Assembly: GCF_025643255.1 (NCBI RefSeq)
Contig: NZ_CP087112.1
Coordinates: forward strand, 1,674,001 to 1,738,000
Origin: Halomonas sp. 7T
GTDB lineage: Bacteria > Pseudomonadota > Gammaproteobacteria > Pseudomonadales > Halomonadaceae
Reading direction: 5' to 3'
Length of the DNA: 64,000 bases
Translations under genes and position numbers: made by a program
Shown here: positions 17,673 through 26,938 of the stretch, one piece after another
Layout of the letters: every line of letters starts with the position of its first letter
Position numbering within the stretch: the stretch's first letter is position 1
Notes under the pieces: model-generated
Seen by the model: only the letters and a program-made list of their open reading frames with translations
What the model was told of the DNA's origin: nothing
The model's database searches: none

Positions 17673-19253
17673 ATGACGTTCAAAAAAACGCTACTCGCTT
17701 CCGTTATTGGCGCCGCGGTTGCAGGCACTGCAATGTTACCCATGGCAGCCAGTGCTGAAACACTGCGTATTGGCTACTCCGCTGACCCGGAAACACTCGA
17801 TTTACATGAGCAGCTTTCTGGCGGCGTACTGCGCTTCTCTCATCTGGCATTTGATCCACTGGTTCGCTGGACCAAGGATTTTGAGTTTGAGCCACGCTTA
17901 GCCACCGCGTGGGAGCAAGTGGACGAAACCACCATGCGCATGACGCTGCGTGAAGGCGTTACCTTCCACTCAGGTAATGAATTTACTGCCAAAGACGTGG
18001 TATGGACCATTGAGCGACTGAAAGAGAGCCCTGACTATCGCGCTATTTTTGAGCCGGTAGCCAGCGTTGAAGCGGTTGATGACTTCACCGTAGAAATCAC
18101 CACCACTGCGCCCTACCCGCTGCTACTCAACTTGGCTACCTATATCTTCCCAAAAGATAGCGAGTTCTATACCGGCCAAACCGACGACGGAAACGACAAG
18201 TCAGAAATCGTCAAAGCGGGCAACTCCTTTGCCTCGCGCAATGTTTCCGGCACCGGCCCATTCATCGTCACCGACCGCCGCCAGGGCGTACGCGTAGACT
18301 TTGAGCGTTTCGAAGATTACTGGGATACCGAAACCGAAGGCAATGTTTCACGCATCACGCTAACGCCTATCGCTGAAAATGCCTCCCGCGTTGCGGCGCT
18401 TCTCTCTGGCGGCGTTGATTTTATTGATGCCGTACCGCCTAACGATTTAGACCGAGTTCGCGACGCCCAAGGTGCAAACCTTTATGAAATTCCCGGTACG
18501 CGCATCATCGGCTTCCAGCTCAATGAAGAGCGAGTTGAAGCCTTCCAAGACGCCCGCGTGCGCCAAGCGGTTGATTTAGCGATCAATCAAGAAGGTATTG
18601 CCGACCGCTTAATGCGCGGTTTCGCAACGCCTGCAGGCCAGTTCTCTCCTGAAGGCTACTCGGGCCACAATCCTGACCTGGTTCCGCGTTACGATCTGGA
18701 GCGTGCCCAGGAGCTTATGGCGGAAGCAGGCTACGAAGACGGCTTCAGCATTGAGATGATCGCGCCTAATAACCGCTACGTTAATGACGCGCAAATCGCC
18801 CAGGCCGTGGCTAACATGTTAGCGCGTATCAATATTGATGTTGACCTACGCACCATGCCATTAGCCCAATATTGGCCGGAATACGACACTCGTCAATCAG
18901 ACATGGCAATGATTGGCTGGCACGCGGATACCGAAGATACCGCCAACTTCTTCCAATACCTCTCTTTCTGTTTCGATGAGGAAACCGGGGCTGGCCAGTA
19001 CAACTACGGTGGCTACTGCAACGAAGAGATCGATGCGCTCGTCACTGAAGCCGATAGCGAAACCGATCTCGAAAAACGCAACGAAATGCTGCGTGAAGCG
19101 GAAGCCATGCTGTATGAAGATGTTGGCTACATCATGCTGCATTGGCAAAACCTAGCCTATGCCGCAGCAGACGGTGTCGACATTGAGCCGGTCGTTAACG
19201 CAACCGACTTCCCTTATCTGGGTGACTTGGTCATTAATCGCAGCGACGATTAA
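17673..19253 (+). CDS. Dipeptide/oligopeptide ABC transporter substrate-binding protein
   Basis: A family-5 extracellular solute-binding protein (DppA/OppA type) that catches peptides in the periplasm for the permease encoded next door. From ATG 17673 (AGGA 7 bases upstream) the protein is 526 residues with a clean signal peptide (KKTLLASVIGAAVAG..., cleavage at ASA-ET). SBP5 features are RIGYSADPETLDLH and FTAKDVVWTIERL. A longer frame to 17631 would spoil the signal peptide. A 7-bp inverted repeat (TGGTCAC-N17-GTGACCA, 17600-17630) lies in the leader. Confidence 0.93.
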   Translation: MTFKKTLLASVIGAAVAGTAMLPMAASAETLRIGYSADPETLDLHEQLSGGVLRFSHLAFDPLVRWTKDFEFEPRLATAWEQVDETTMRMTLREGVTFHSGNEFTAKDVVWTIERLKESPDYRAIFEPVASVEAVDDFTVEITTTAPYPLLLNLATYIFPKDSEFYTGQTDDGNDKSEIVKAGNSFASRNVSGTGPFIVTDRRQGVRVDFERFEDYWDTETEGNVSRITLTPIAENASRVAALLSGGVDFIDAVPPNDLDRVRDAQGANLYEIPGTRIIGFQLNEERVEAFQDARVRQAVDLAINQEGIADRLMRGFATPAGQFSPEGYSGHNPDLVPRYDLERAQELMAEAGYEDGFSIEMIAPNNRYVNDAQIAQAVANMLARINIDVDLRTMPLAQYWPEYDTRQSDMAMIGWHADTEDTANFFQYLSFCFDEETGAGQYNYGGYCNEEIDALVTEADSETDLEKRNEMLREAEAMLYEDVGYIMLHWQNLAYAAADGVDIEPVVNATDFPYLGDLVINRSDD

Positions 19254-19290
19254 GCGCGACGCTTCTCTTAAGCGTTAACAGCTAATACAT

Positions 19291-19352
19291 AAACCGCAAG
19301 GATGCTTCGCTCCCTAAACACGTTGGGGGCGAAGCCTTTTAGTTCGCGGTTT
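19291..19352 (+). promoter_or_regulatory. Intercistronic hairpin between binding protein and permease
   Basis: A two-part stem-loop. AAACCGC (19291-19297) pairs with GCGGTTT (19346-19352), and inside it GCTTCGCTCCC (19304-19314) pairs with GGGGGCGAAGC (19325-19335). Such hairpins after binding-protein genes often protect the upstream message and lower expression of the permease genes; that role here is inference. Confidence 0.6.
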
Positions 19353-19423
19353 AAGGCTGAGAGAACGCTGCTTAACATGCCCCTACTCCCTTTGATGAAC
19401 CCTTCACATAGGTGGCGTACGCC

Positions 19424-20473
19424 ATGATTGCCTTTTTAATCAAGCGGCTGATGCACGCGATTTTGGTGATGTTTGTCATCAGCGTATTGGCCTTCGCCAT
19501 CCAGGATAACCTGGGTGATCCCGTACAACAGATGGTTGGCCAGTCAGTGCCCGAAAGCGAGCGTGCAGAAATCCGCGAGCGCTTAGGTCTCAATGACCCC
19601 TTTCTGGTGCAGTACGCTCGTTTCGCTAAAAACGCCGTGCAAGGTGATTTTGGCTACTCGTACTTCTACCGCGAACCGGCGTTAGAAGTGATCGCCCGTC
19701 ACTTACCAGCCACCTTAGAGCTGGTATTTGCCGCCACGCTGATTATTGTATTGTTTTCAGTCCCCATTGGGGTGTATAGCGCTATCAAGCCGCGCTCACC
19801 GATATCACGTCTATTTATGGGCATATCGATTATCGGTATTTCGATTCCGGTGTTCTTAACCGCGATCGTACTCATTCAAATTTTCGCCATCGGCGTCACC
19901 GTTACGCTGTTCCCCGAAAGTACCGGCTGGGGCGCATGGCTAAACGCCTTTTTCTCCACCGAAGGCAACATGCCGTCCTTCGGCCGTGGTTATGACCTCG
20001 TTAACGTCGTGGGCCACTGGGATACCAATTTAGCCACCTGGAACGGGTTACAGCACTTAGTATTACCGGCAGTCTCACTGGCCTCTATTATGCTACCGCT
20101 GTTTATCCGCTTGATCCGCGCCGAGATGATGGAAGTCCTTCAGTCGGAGTACGTTAAGTACGCCCGCGCTAAAGGGGTTTCAATGCGCCGCGTCTATTTT
20201 GTCCACGCCCTTAAAAACACCATGCTGCCAGTCATTACCGTCGGTGGCGTGCAGATAGGCACCATGGTGGCGTACACCATTTTGACCGAAACCGTTTTCC
20301 AATGGCCGGGTATGGGGTTGATGTTTTTGGATGCAATCAACCGCGCTGACATACCGCTGATTGTGACGTACCTGATGATCGTCGGCGTGATTTTTGTCGT
20401 CACCAACACCATCGTGGACCTCATCTACGGCATGGTAAACCCCACCGTTAAACTGACTGGGAAGCCCGCATGA
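19424..20473 (+). CDS. Peptide ABC transporter permease (DppB type)
   Basis: One of two membrane subunits of the importer. About 349 residues with six spans; the binding-protein-dependent transport motif is in EYVKYARAKGVSMRRVYFVHALKN at about 240-265 (the EAA loop that docks on the ATPase). I chose ATG 19424, with AGGTGG 8 bases upstream, over GTG 19412. Its stop overlaps the next gene by ATGA. Confidence 0.93.
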   Translation: MIAFLIKRLMHAILVMFVISVLAFAIQDNLGDPVQQMVGQSVPESERAEIRERLGLNDPFLVQYARFAKNAVQGDFGYSYFYREPALEVIARHLPATLELVFAATLIIVLFSVPIGVYSAIKPRSPISRLFMGISIIGISIPVFLTAIVLIQIFAIGVTVTLFPESTGWGAWLNAFFSTEGNMPSFGRGYDLVNVVGHWDTNLATWNGLQHLVLPAVSLASIMLPLFIRLIRAEMMEVLQSEYVKYARAKGVSMRRVYFVHALKNTMLPVITVGGVQIGTMVAYTILTETVFQWPGMGLMFLDAINRADIPLIVTYLMIVGVIFVVTNTIVDLIYGMVNPTVKLTGKPA

Positions 20474-21426
20474 GCACAACAACTAACGCCTCCCCCGCGA
20501 GCGCTCCTCCTAGCCGCTGGAAGCGCGCGCGCGACTCTTATATGTGGTATAGCTTCAAGCGCGACTACACCGCTCAGCTGTGTTTGGCCGTGTTTGTTTG
20601 TATGGTCATCGCCGCGTTTGCCTCACCACTACTAGCACCGACCGACCCTTACGATCTCGCGCAAATCGATATCATGTCATCGGAGCTGCCGCCTTTTTGG
20701 GTTGACGGCGCCGATGAGCGTTACGCGTTAGGTACTGATGCCCAAGGCCGTGATTTGTGGTCGATTGTGCTGTATGGCACCCGCGTTTCACTGCTGATTG
20801 GTTTCGGGGCCGTTATTCTGCAAGCCCTATTAGGCGTCACGTTTGGCCTGATGGCGGGCTATCTGGGCGGTCGCGTCGATACGATTTTGATGCGCCTGGC
20901 AGACATTCAGCTCTCTTTTTCGACGCTGATGGTCGCTATCGTGGTGGGCGCGTTGGTCAAAGCGACCATGGGCAGTGCCTTTTATAGTCAGTACGCGGTA
21001 ATGATGCTGATCCTGATTATTGGCTTGGCCGAATGGCCCCAATATGCACGCACCGTGCGCGCCTCGGTGCTGGCAGAAAAGAACAAAGAGTACGTTGATG
21101 CCGCCCGCGTCATGGGGCTGCGTAGTAAACGGATCATGTTCCGCCACGTGCTGCCCAATACGATGTCACCGATATTCGTTATCTCTACGGTACAGATCGC
21201 CAACGCGATTATCTCTGAAGCGGCGCTATCGTTTCTCGGGCTGGGAATGCCAGAAACTCACCCCTCGCTTGGCTCTCTGATTAAGTCAGGCTTTGACTAC
21301 ATTCAGTCAGGCTCTTGGTGGATCACTCTGATCCCGGGTGCCGTTCTCGTGGTGCTGGTGCTGTCAATCAATCTGCTCGGCGATTGGCTGCGTGATGTCA
21401 TGAACCCACGACTCTACAAAGGCTGA
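20470..21426 (+). CDS. Peptide ABC transporter permease (DppC type)
   Basis: The second membrane subunit, 318 residues with six spans. A cytoplasmic N-terminal arm precedes the first span (about 38-55). The motif GTDAQGRDLWSIVLYGTRVSLLIG is typical of DppC/OppC, and the EAA loop reads EYVDAARVMGLRSKRIMFRHVLPN. It overlaps the DppB-type gene by 4 bp and is followed by the ATPase gene after 7 bp. Confidence 0.94.
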   Translation: MSTTTNASPASAPPSRWKRARDSYMWYSFKRDYTAQLCLAVFVCMVIAAFASPLLAPTDPYDLAQIDIMSSELPPFWVDGADERYALGTDAQGRDLWSIVLYGTRVSLLIGFGAVILQALLGVTFGLMAGYLGGRVDTILMRLADIQLSFSTLMVAIVVGALVKATMGSAFYSQYAVMMLILIIGLAEWPQYARTVRASVLAEKNKEYVDAARVMGLRSKRIMFRHVLPNTMSPIFVISTVQIANAIISEAALSFLGLGMPETHPSLGSLIKSGFDYIQSGSWWITLIPGAVLVVLVLSINLLGDWLRDVMNPRLYKG

Positions 21427-21433
21427 GGACACC

Positions 21434-22450
21434 ATGGCACTACTTGAAGTCAACAATCTCGATGTACGCTTTGCACTACGTCAGGGTGACGTACACGCCC
21501 TACGCGATATCTGTTTCAGCCTTGAGCGCGGTGAGCGCCTGGGTATTGTCGGCGAGTCCGGCGCGGGCAAGTCGGTTGCCGCGTTTTCGCTGCTCAACTT
21601 AATTGCCAAGCCGGGCTTTATCGCTGGTGGCACGGTGACGTTTGACGGTCAGGTGCTTAACCACATGTCCGAACGCGGTCTGCGTAAAGTACGCGGCAAT
21701 CGCATTTCGATGATTTTCCAAGACCCAATGATGACCCTGAACCCGGTGCTCTCCATTGGTGAACAAATGGTTGAGTGCTTAAAGGCACACCGGCGCATTT
21801 CTTCCAAAGAGGCTCGCGCCATCGCCTTGGACAAACTGCGTCAGGTGCAAATCCCCTCCCCCGATACGCGTCTGGATCAGTACCCTCATGAGCTTTCCGG
21901 CGGGATGCGCCAGCGCATTATTATCGCCATCGCGCTGTTGCTCGACCCAGACATTATCATTGCCGACGAGCCCACTACGGCGCTCGATGTGACTATTCAA
22001 GCGGAAATCATGGCGCTGCTGCTGGAACTCTGCGAGCAGCACAATGTAGGGCTTATTTTGATCACCCACGATCTGGGCGTCGTTAGCCAAGTAACGCAAC
22101 GCATGCTGGTGATGTATGCGGGCCGGGTGATTGAACAAGGGCCCACCCGAGAGATTATTAATGACCCCCAGCACCCTTATACCCAGGGCTTAATCAACGC
22201 CCTGCCGCAAATGGCGACCCCGGGTGAAAAGCTCAATCAAATTCGTGGCAGCATGCCGTCACTCTCTAACCTGCCCAGCGGCTGCGCATTTCATCCGCGC
22301 TGCGATTTCATCAATCGCGCCGATGGGCAGCCTCGCCCCGCCTGCACTCAGCAAGTGCCTGAATTTGTCGAATCTGGCAATTGTCGCGTGGCCTGCCACA
22401 TGGTGGCTGAAATGCTCGAAGATCGCCGCTTAAAGGAGGACAGCCAATGA
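21434..22450 (+). CDS. Peptide ABC transporter ATP-binding protein (DppD type)
   Basis: First ATPase of the importer, 338 residues. It has Walker A GESGAGKS at about 41-48, signature LSGGMRQR, Walker B IIIADEPT and the switch His in LITHDLG. The C-terminal oligopeptide/dipeptide domain carries the spaced cysteines (SGCAFHPRC... C... C) that bind an Fe-S cluster in some homologues. It overlaps the next ATPase gene by 4 bp. Confidence 0.95.
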   Translation: MALLEVNNLDVRFALRQGDVHALRDICFSLERGERLGIVGESGAGKSVAAFSLLNLIAKPGFIAGGTVTFDGQVLNHMSERGLRKVRGNRISMIFQDPMMTLNPVLSIGEQMVECLKAHRRISSKEARAIALDKLRQVQIPSPDTRLDQYPHELSGGMRQRIIIAIALLLDPDIIIADEPTTALDVTIQAEIMALLLELCEQHNVGLILITHDLGVVSQVTQRMLVMYAGRVIEQGPTREIINDPQHPYTQGLINALPQMATPGEKLNQIRGSMPSLSNLPSGCAFHPRCDFINRADGQPRPACTQQVPEFVESGNCRVACHMVAEMLEDRRLKEDSQ

Positions 22451-23508
22451 GTGCGCAGGTAGAAACCCTTGGCGCAACGCCCACGCAAAACGAAGAAAGC
22501 AGCGAGTCATTGCTGCAAATTCGAGGGCTAAAGAAGCGCTTTTCGCTATCGGGCGATTTTTTAGACCAGCTGCGTTTTAAAGGCGGCAAACTGGTTCGCC
22601 ACCAAGAATACGTGCATGCCATTAACGGCGTTAATTTAGACATCAAACGCGGTGAAGCACTTTGCGTAGTGGGTGAGTCCGGCTGTGGTAAATCAACGGT
22701 CGCGCGCACGGTGATGGGGCTGATTACACCTTCAGAAGGCGAGATACGCTACGATGGCCAGCGTATCGATAACCTGGGCTCGCGCCAGCTATTGCCCTAT
22801 CGCAAACGCATGCAAATGATTTTCCAAAATCCTTATGCATCGCTGAACCCCCGCATGACGATACAGCAAACCCTGGAAGAACCTCTACGCCTTCACCACC
22901 CAGACTGGAGCCGTGAAAAAATCCTCAGTAAGGTTCAAGACGTTATGAGCTCAGTCGGCATTGATCCTGACTGGGGCAAGCGTTTTGGACACGAGTTTTC
23001 AGGTGGTCAGCGCCAGCGTATTGCCATCGCGCGGGCCTTGGCCGTTGACCCTGAATTTATCGTCGCGGATGAGCCTATATCCGCATTAGATGTCTCCATT
23101 CAGGCTCAGGTGCTCAACCTGTTAATGGATGCCCAGCGCGACCGCAATCTAACCTACCTATTCATTACCCATGATTTAGCCGTGGTGGAACATTTTGGCA
23201 CCCGGGTAGCGGTAATGTACCTAGGAACGGTGTGCGAAGTAGCGACAACGGCGACGCTTTTTGCCAAACCTCGCCACCCCTATACCCAGGCACTGCTTTC
23301 CGCCATTCCGCGCTTGGAAGATGACCGGCCGCAGCACATCCGCTTAACCGGCGAGGTGCCTACCCCTGTCAACTTACCCAGTGGCTGCGTGTTCCATGGC
23401 CGCTGCCCCTACGCTAACGCCCGCTGCAAGCAGGAGATTCCCATGTTGCAGACGCAGGATGACGGCACTCGCGTCGCGTGCCACGCTGTGGAGGAAGGCC
23501 GCCTATGA
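22447..23508 (+). CDS. Peptide ABC transporter ATP-binding protein (DppF type)
   Basis: Second ATPase, 353 residues, pairing with the DppD-type subunit. It has Walker A GESGCGKS at about 78-85, signature FSGGQRQR and Walker B FIVADEPISALD. The C-terminal domain has SGCVFHGRCPYANARC, again with the conserved cysteines. An N-terminal insertion (SGDFLDQLRFKGGKL) is typical of DppF/OppF. It ends the transporter operon; a LysR gene follows after 49 bp on the same strand. Confidence 0.95.
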   Translation: MSAQVETLGATPTQNEESSESLLQIRGLKKRFSLSGDFLDQLRFKGGKLVRHQEYVHAINGVNLDIKRGEALCVVGESGCGKSTVARTVMGLITPSEGEIRYDGQRIDNLGSRQLLPYRKRMQMIFQNPYASLNPRMTIQQTLEEPLRLHHPDWSREKILSKVQDVMSSVGIDPDWGKRFGHEFSGGQRQRIAIARALAVDPEFIVADEPISALDVSIQAQVLNLLMDAQRDRNLTYLFITHDLAVVEHFGTRVAVMYLGTVCEVATTATLFAKPRHPYTQALLSAIPRLEDDRPQHIRLTGEVPTPVNLPSGCVFHGRCPYANARCKQEIPMLQTQDDGTRVACHAVEEGRL

Positions 23509-23557
23509 AGGTGGCCTCCAATAACGCAACTCGCCTGAAAGCACTACGAGGTAAGGC

Positions 23558-24469
23558 ATGGAACTTCGCTGGCTAGAAGACTTTATTGCCCTGGCCAGAA
23601 CGCGACACTTCTCCCGCGCCGCCGACGAGCAACACGTGACACAGCCCACGTTCTCTCGGCGCATTAAGCTGCTGGAAGAGGAGATGGGCGTCACGCTGAT
23701 TAATCGGCAAACGCTGCCGCTGTCACTCACCCCTGCGGGAGAAGAGTTTCTAACGCTATGCGAACAGGTGACTGACCGTGTTCGCCTAACACGCGACCGT
23801 GTGCGAGAGATCAGCGCGGGGCAGCAGCGGCGAATTATGGTGGCCGCGCCTCAAAGCCTACTGTCACACTTCTTACCTGAATGGTTAGCCAAAACAGGCT
23901 GGCAAGAGCGGATACAACCCTATCTACGTGCCACCGGATGGGTCGCTAGTGACTACTTTCAAGCACTTGCTAGAGCAGAGTGCGACTTGGCCATGTGTTA
24001 CTGGCCTGTAGAGCGCTGCGATTTAGACCTGGACACCAGCGCATGTACCTATCAGGTCATAGGTCACGAGCGTTTGATTCCCGTTACTGGGTTAACTGGC
24101 CAAGGGGAGCCCTGCGCCCTTCTACCCGGCACGCGACAACAGCCAACGCCGTGGCTTGCCTACCCAAAACGCGGCCTGCTGGGCTCCGCTGTGAAAGCCC
24201 ATCTTGCCCGCATGCCGCAAAGCACCTATTTAACGGCACAGAGTGAAAACCTCTATGCCGCAGGCATTAAAGAGCTCGTCCTGCTTGGATACGGCATGAG
24301 CTGGCTACCAGAACGTAATATTGCCGCCGAGCTAGCACAAGGCACCTTGGTAAGAGCTGGGGATAGCCGCTGGGATGTGCCCATGGAGCTGCGTTTATAT
24401 CGCTACCAAGGCCAGCATCATGCCGAACTGGACAGGCTATGGAGTGAACTCACTTCACCACGACATTGA
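23558..24469 (+). CDS. LysR-type transcriptional regulator
   Basis: A 303-residue regulator with an N-terminal winged helix (WLEDFIALARTRHFSRAADEQHVTQPTFSRRIKLLEEEMG) and a periplasmic-binding-like effector domain. Its place between the peptide transporter and the prolidase, same strand, suggests it controls peptide uptake and breakdown; that is inference. Its end is followed directly by the pepQ leader, and AAGGA for pepQ lies just after its stop. Confidence 0.92.
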   Translation: MELRWLEDFIALARTRHFSRAADEQHVTQPTFSRRIKLLEEEMGVTLINRQTLPLSLTPAGEEFLTLCEQVTDRVRLTRDRVREISAGQQRRIMVAAPQSLLSHFLPEWLAKTGWQERIQPYLRATGWVASDYFQALARAECDLAMCYWPVERCDLDLDTSACTYQVIGHERLIPVTGLTGQGEPCALLPGTRQQPTPWLAYPKRGLLGSAVKAHLARMPQSTYLTAQSENLYAAGIKELVLLGYGMSWLPERNIAAELAQGTLVRAGDSRWDVPMELRLYRYQGQHHAELDRLWSELTSPRH

Positions 24470-24483
24470 AAGGACACCATGTA

Positions 24484-25788
24484 ATGTCAACCACTCTTTT
24501 TAAGTTACAGCAAGACCACTTAGCACATTTGCAGCGCGCCTATAGCGATATTTTGATAGCACAAGGGATCGACAGTCTGGCTATTTACAGCGGCCATGCC
24601 AACGCCCATTTCGCCGATGACCAAACGCCCACCTTTCAAGCCTATGGCCACTTTCTGCACTGGGTAGGGCTTGCCAATGTGCAGCATAGCTGGCTGGTCA
24701 TACAACCCGGACAGCGTCCGCAGCTTTATCTATATTCCCCGGCTGACTTTTGGCATTTACCCACCAGCCTCCCTGAAGAGCCCTGGGTAGCCGAGCTTGA
24801 TATCCATCTATGCAACGACAAAATCACGCCGCCACTCATCGGCCGTGCTGCGGTGATCGGCGATGTCAAACACCTAGAAACCAACACACAACAAAGCATC
24901 CATGCAGAGTATCAGCCCAGCGAACTCATTCACGCGCTGGACGAGCTACGGCTGTTCAAAACGCCCTATGAGGTTGCTTGCCTGCGTGAGGCAAACCGTT
25001 TAACGATCGCCGGACACCAAGCCGCTCAAGCGGCGTTTGTCGGCGCTTCTGGGGAGCTGGATATTCAGCTGGCTTATCTCGGCGCCAGTCGTCAACGTGA
25101 ATCCGACGTGCCGTATCAAAATATTATTGGCCTCAATAGCCACGCGGGTGTGCTGCACTACCAGCACTATGACCTGCATACCCCCAAGCAGCGTCATAGC
25201 CTGTTGGTAGACGCAGGTCGCCGCTTTCGTGGCTACTGTGCAGATATCACCAGAACCCACGCCGGCCCTGATGCACCCAGCATTTTTGGCGAGTTAATTA
25301 CCGCCATGCACGGCCTTAAAGATGTGCTTATTGAGCATATTGCACCTGGCGTTGAGTTTGTGGCTCTACATGAGCAAATGCACCAGCGTCTAGGCGAGAT
25401 ATTAATCGCCCACGACCTCTTCAAAGGCAGCGTAGAAGAAGCGGTGAATGAAGGGGTCACGCGTGCTTTTTGCCCCCACGGGCTGGGGCACTCGTTAGGG
25501 CTTCAAGTACACGATGTAGCAGGTCTGCGCCACTCCGACGGAACACCCGCTCCCGCCCCTGAGCTTCATCCGGCACTTCGGCTCACCCGAACGCTGCGCA
25601 CAGGAATGGTAGTGACCATTGAACCCGGGCTCTACTTTATCCCGATGCTGCTAGCACCGCTGCGTAACACATCACTACCGGTTAATTGGGAACTGGTGGA
25701 TGCCTTAACGCCTTGCGGCGGTATTCGCATTGAAGACAACGTGCTGGTGACCGAAAGCGGCTACGATAACCTGACGCCAGCGCAGTAA
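24484..25788 (+). CDS. pepQ: Xaa-Pro dipeptidase (prolidase)
   Basis: An M24B metallopeptidase that splits X-Pro dipeptides, giving proline. From ATG 24484 (AGGA 9 bases upstream) the protein is 434 residues, close to E. coli PepQ. The five metal ligands are visible: the two Asp in VDAGRRFRGYCADITRTH, the His in PHGLGHSLGLQVHD, and the Glu residues in TIEPGLYF and RIEDNVLV. Its position after a peptide importer fits intake of peptides and release of proline, a nutrient and osmolyte. A strong terminator follows. Confidence 0.94.
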   Translation: MSTTLFKLQQDHLAHLQRAYSDILIAQGIDSLAIYSGHANAHFADDQTPTFQAYGHFLHWVGLANVQHSWLVIQPGQRPQLYLYSPADFWHLPTSLPEEPWVAELDIHLCNDKITPPLIGRAAVIGDVKHLETNTQQSIHAEYQPSELIHALDELRLFKTPYEVACLREANRLTIAGHQAAQAAFVGASGELDIQLAYLGASRQRESDVPYQNIIGLNSHAGVLHYQHYDLHTPKQRHSLLVDAGRRFRGYCADITRTHAGPDAPSIFGELITAMHGLKDVLIEHIAPGVEFVALHEQMHQRLGEILIAHDLFKGSVEEAVNEGVTRAFCPHGLGHSLGLQVHDVAGLRHSDGTPAPAPELHPALRLTRTLRTGMVVTIEPGLYFIPMLLAPLRNTSLPVNWELVDALTPCGGIRIEDNVLVTESGYDNLTPAQ

Positions 25789-25796
25789 TTTTCCAA

Positions 25797-25827
25797 AAAA
25801 AGCGCCCGGCTGGTACCGGGCGCTTTT
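25797..25827 (+). terminator. Rho-independent terminator after pepQ
   Basis: A perfect 12-bp stem, AAAAGCGCCCGG pairing with CCGGGCGCTTTT at 25816-25827, around a 6-base loop. The A-run and T-run flanks let it work in both directions, so it may also end the leftward ompW message. Confidence 0.9.
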
Positions 25828-25913
25828 AGCAAGTTGCTGTCACCATAGGTGCCTAAACAGCTTTTGGTTATTGGCTGTATAAACACTAGATGTATAAACA
25901 CTTGGCCTACTGA

Positions 25914-26522
25914 TTAGAAACGATAAGTCACGCCGCCACCCACGGTGACCGGATCAATCTTTGCTTTACCAATGGTATCGCCATTGGCATCAATATCCGC
26001 ACTCACGTCTGCATAGTTGATAAAGCCATTGAGCATCATGTTGCGTGTGACAGCCAGGTCAATGCCTGCCTGTCCTACCAGTCCGTAGCTTTCATCAATG
26101 CTCAGGCCAGCGGGCTCCCCCGAGAAGCGAGTGTAATTTACACCGGCCCCCACGTAGGGCTGAACGTTAGCGTTCAGGCCACCCATCGGGTAGTAGTTAA
26201 TGAGCAAGTTAACAGGCAAACGGTCGACGCTGCCAACATCGCCCCCAGGTGTAACGTTTAAATCATGCTCGAATTTTTCTGAGCTGTTTAGCTCCATTCC
26301 CACCTTGTCAGAAAATAGATAGCCAGCACCAAAGGTTAAGCCACGAGCGCTTTGCACATTCAGTGATGCATCACCTACGTTACCGTTACCCGAGCCGGTA
26401 TCCGTTTGGGCCACACCAATGCGAGCGAAAGCATGGCCAGCTTCATAGGCAAACGCTGTTTGTCCCGCCATTAAGGCACCCGCTGAAATAACGGCAGCAG
26501 AAATGAGTGTCATGTTGCGCAT
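25914..26522 (-). CDS. ompW: OmpW family outer membrane protein
   Basis: A 202-residue protein with a signal peptide (cleavage near AFA-YE) and an eight-stranded beta-barrel pattern: AFARIGVAQTDT at the start, the GAGVNYTRF strand, and a C-terminal aromatic end (VTYRF) for BAM recognition. OmpW-type channels carry small hydrophobic compounds across the outer membrane and often respond to salt or oxygen. GAGG lies 9 bases before the ATG. It is monocistronic between two terminators. Confidence 0.9.
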   Translation of the reverse strand: MRNMTLISAAVISAGALMAGQTAFAYEAGHAFARIGVAQTDTGSGNGNVGDASLNVQSARGLTFGAGYLFSDKVGMELNSSEKFEHDLNVTPGGDVGSVDRLPVNLLINYYPMGGLNANVQPYVGAGVNYTRFSGEPAGLSIDESYGLVGQAGIDLAVTRNMMLNGFINYADVSADIDANGDTIGKAKIDPVTVGGGVTYRF

Positions 26523-26580
26523 TAGGTCAATCCTCTTGCATTCAACTCAGGGGGATGCCGGGAGGCCGGCTTCTGCTTAT

Positions 26581-26608
26581 CTATTACTGATACTAGCTAG
26601 TTATACAA
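26581..26608 (-). promoter_or_regulatory. Candidate sigma-70 promoter of ompW
   Basis: Reading leftward, TTGTAT (26608-26603) and TAATAG (26586-26581) are separated by 16 bases, about 60 bases upstream of the ompW start, in an AT-rich stretch. The match is fair, not strong. Confidence 0.35.
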
Positions 26609-26709
26609 TATATACTAGATTTCAGCGCTTAAAAATCCTTGTGCAACTTTAATATAAGTTTTTTTTTTCGCAACACTGCGCTCTAAGCGGTAACTCAGAG
26701 ATAACAGGC

Positions 26710-26735
26710 AAAAAAAAAGTCCCCCGAAGGGGACT
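26710..26735 (-). terminator. Strong minus-strand terminator with no obvious gene upstream
   Basis: On the minus strand, AGTCCCC and GGGGACT form a 7-bp stem around a TTCG tetraloop, followed by nine T residues: a textbook intrinsic terminator. No minus-strand gene lies to its right before 27300, so it may end a small RNA. The rest of 26523-26938 is AT-rich and holds no recognised gene. Confidence 0.8.
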
Positions 26736-26930
26736 AGGTGGAGCACGCCAGCTCACTCGATGTATCGCAAAACGGACAATTGCCGTAGCGACTTGGCAAA
26801 GAAGGGAGAGGGTTGTCTCAAGTACTTTTAACGATCCCTCTATTCATTTGCCTCTCACCTAACATATTGCGAGCTGCGTGCCATTTTTTTAATAAACATT
26901 AATAAACAATAACTTAAAAAAACACCATTC
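26736..26930 (-). ncRNA. Possible small RNA upstream of an orphan terminator
   Basis: About 200 bases without a convincing reading frame lie before the strong terminator at 26710-26735, on the same strand. AT-rich stretches at about 26885-26925 could hold a promoter. A nine-codon frame preceded by GAGAGG (start near 26852) is the only coding hint. The existence of a transcript is inference from the terminator alone. Confidence 0.3.
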
Positions 26931-26938
26931 GTGTTTCA

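Noticed and set aside
20180..20482. Minus-strand open frames inside the transporter genes
   Set aside because: They mirror the strong codon bias of the real permease genes and show no known domain.
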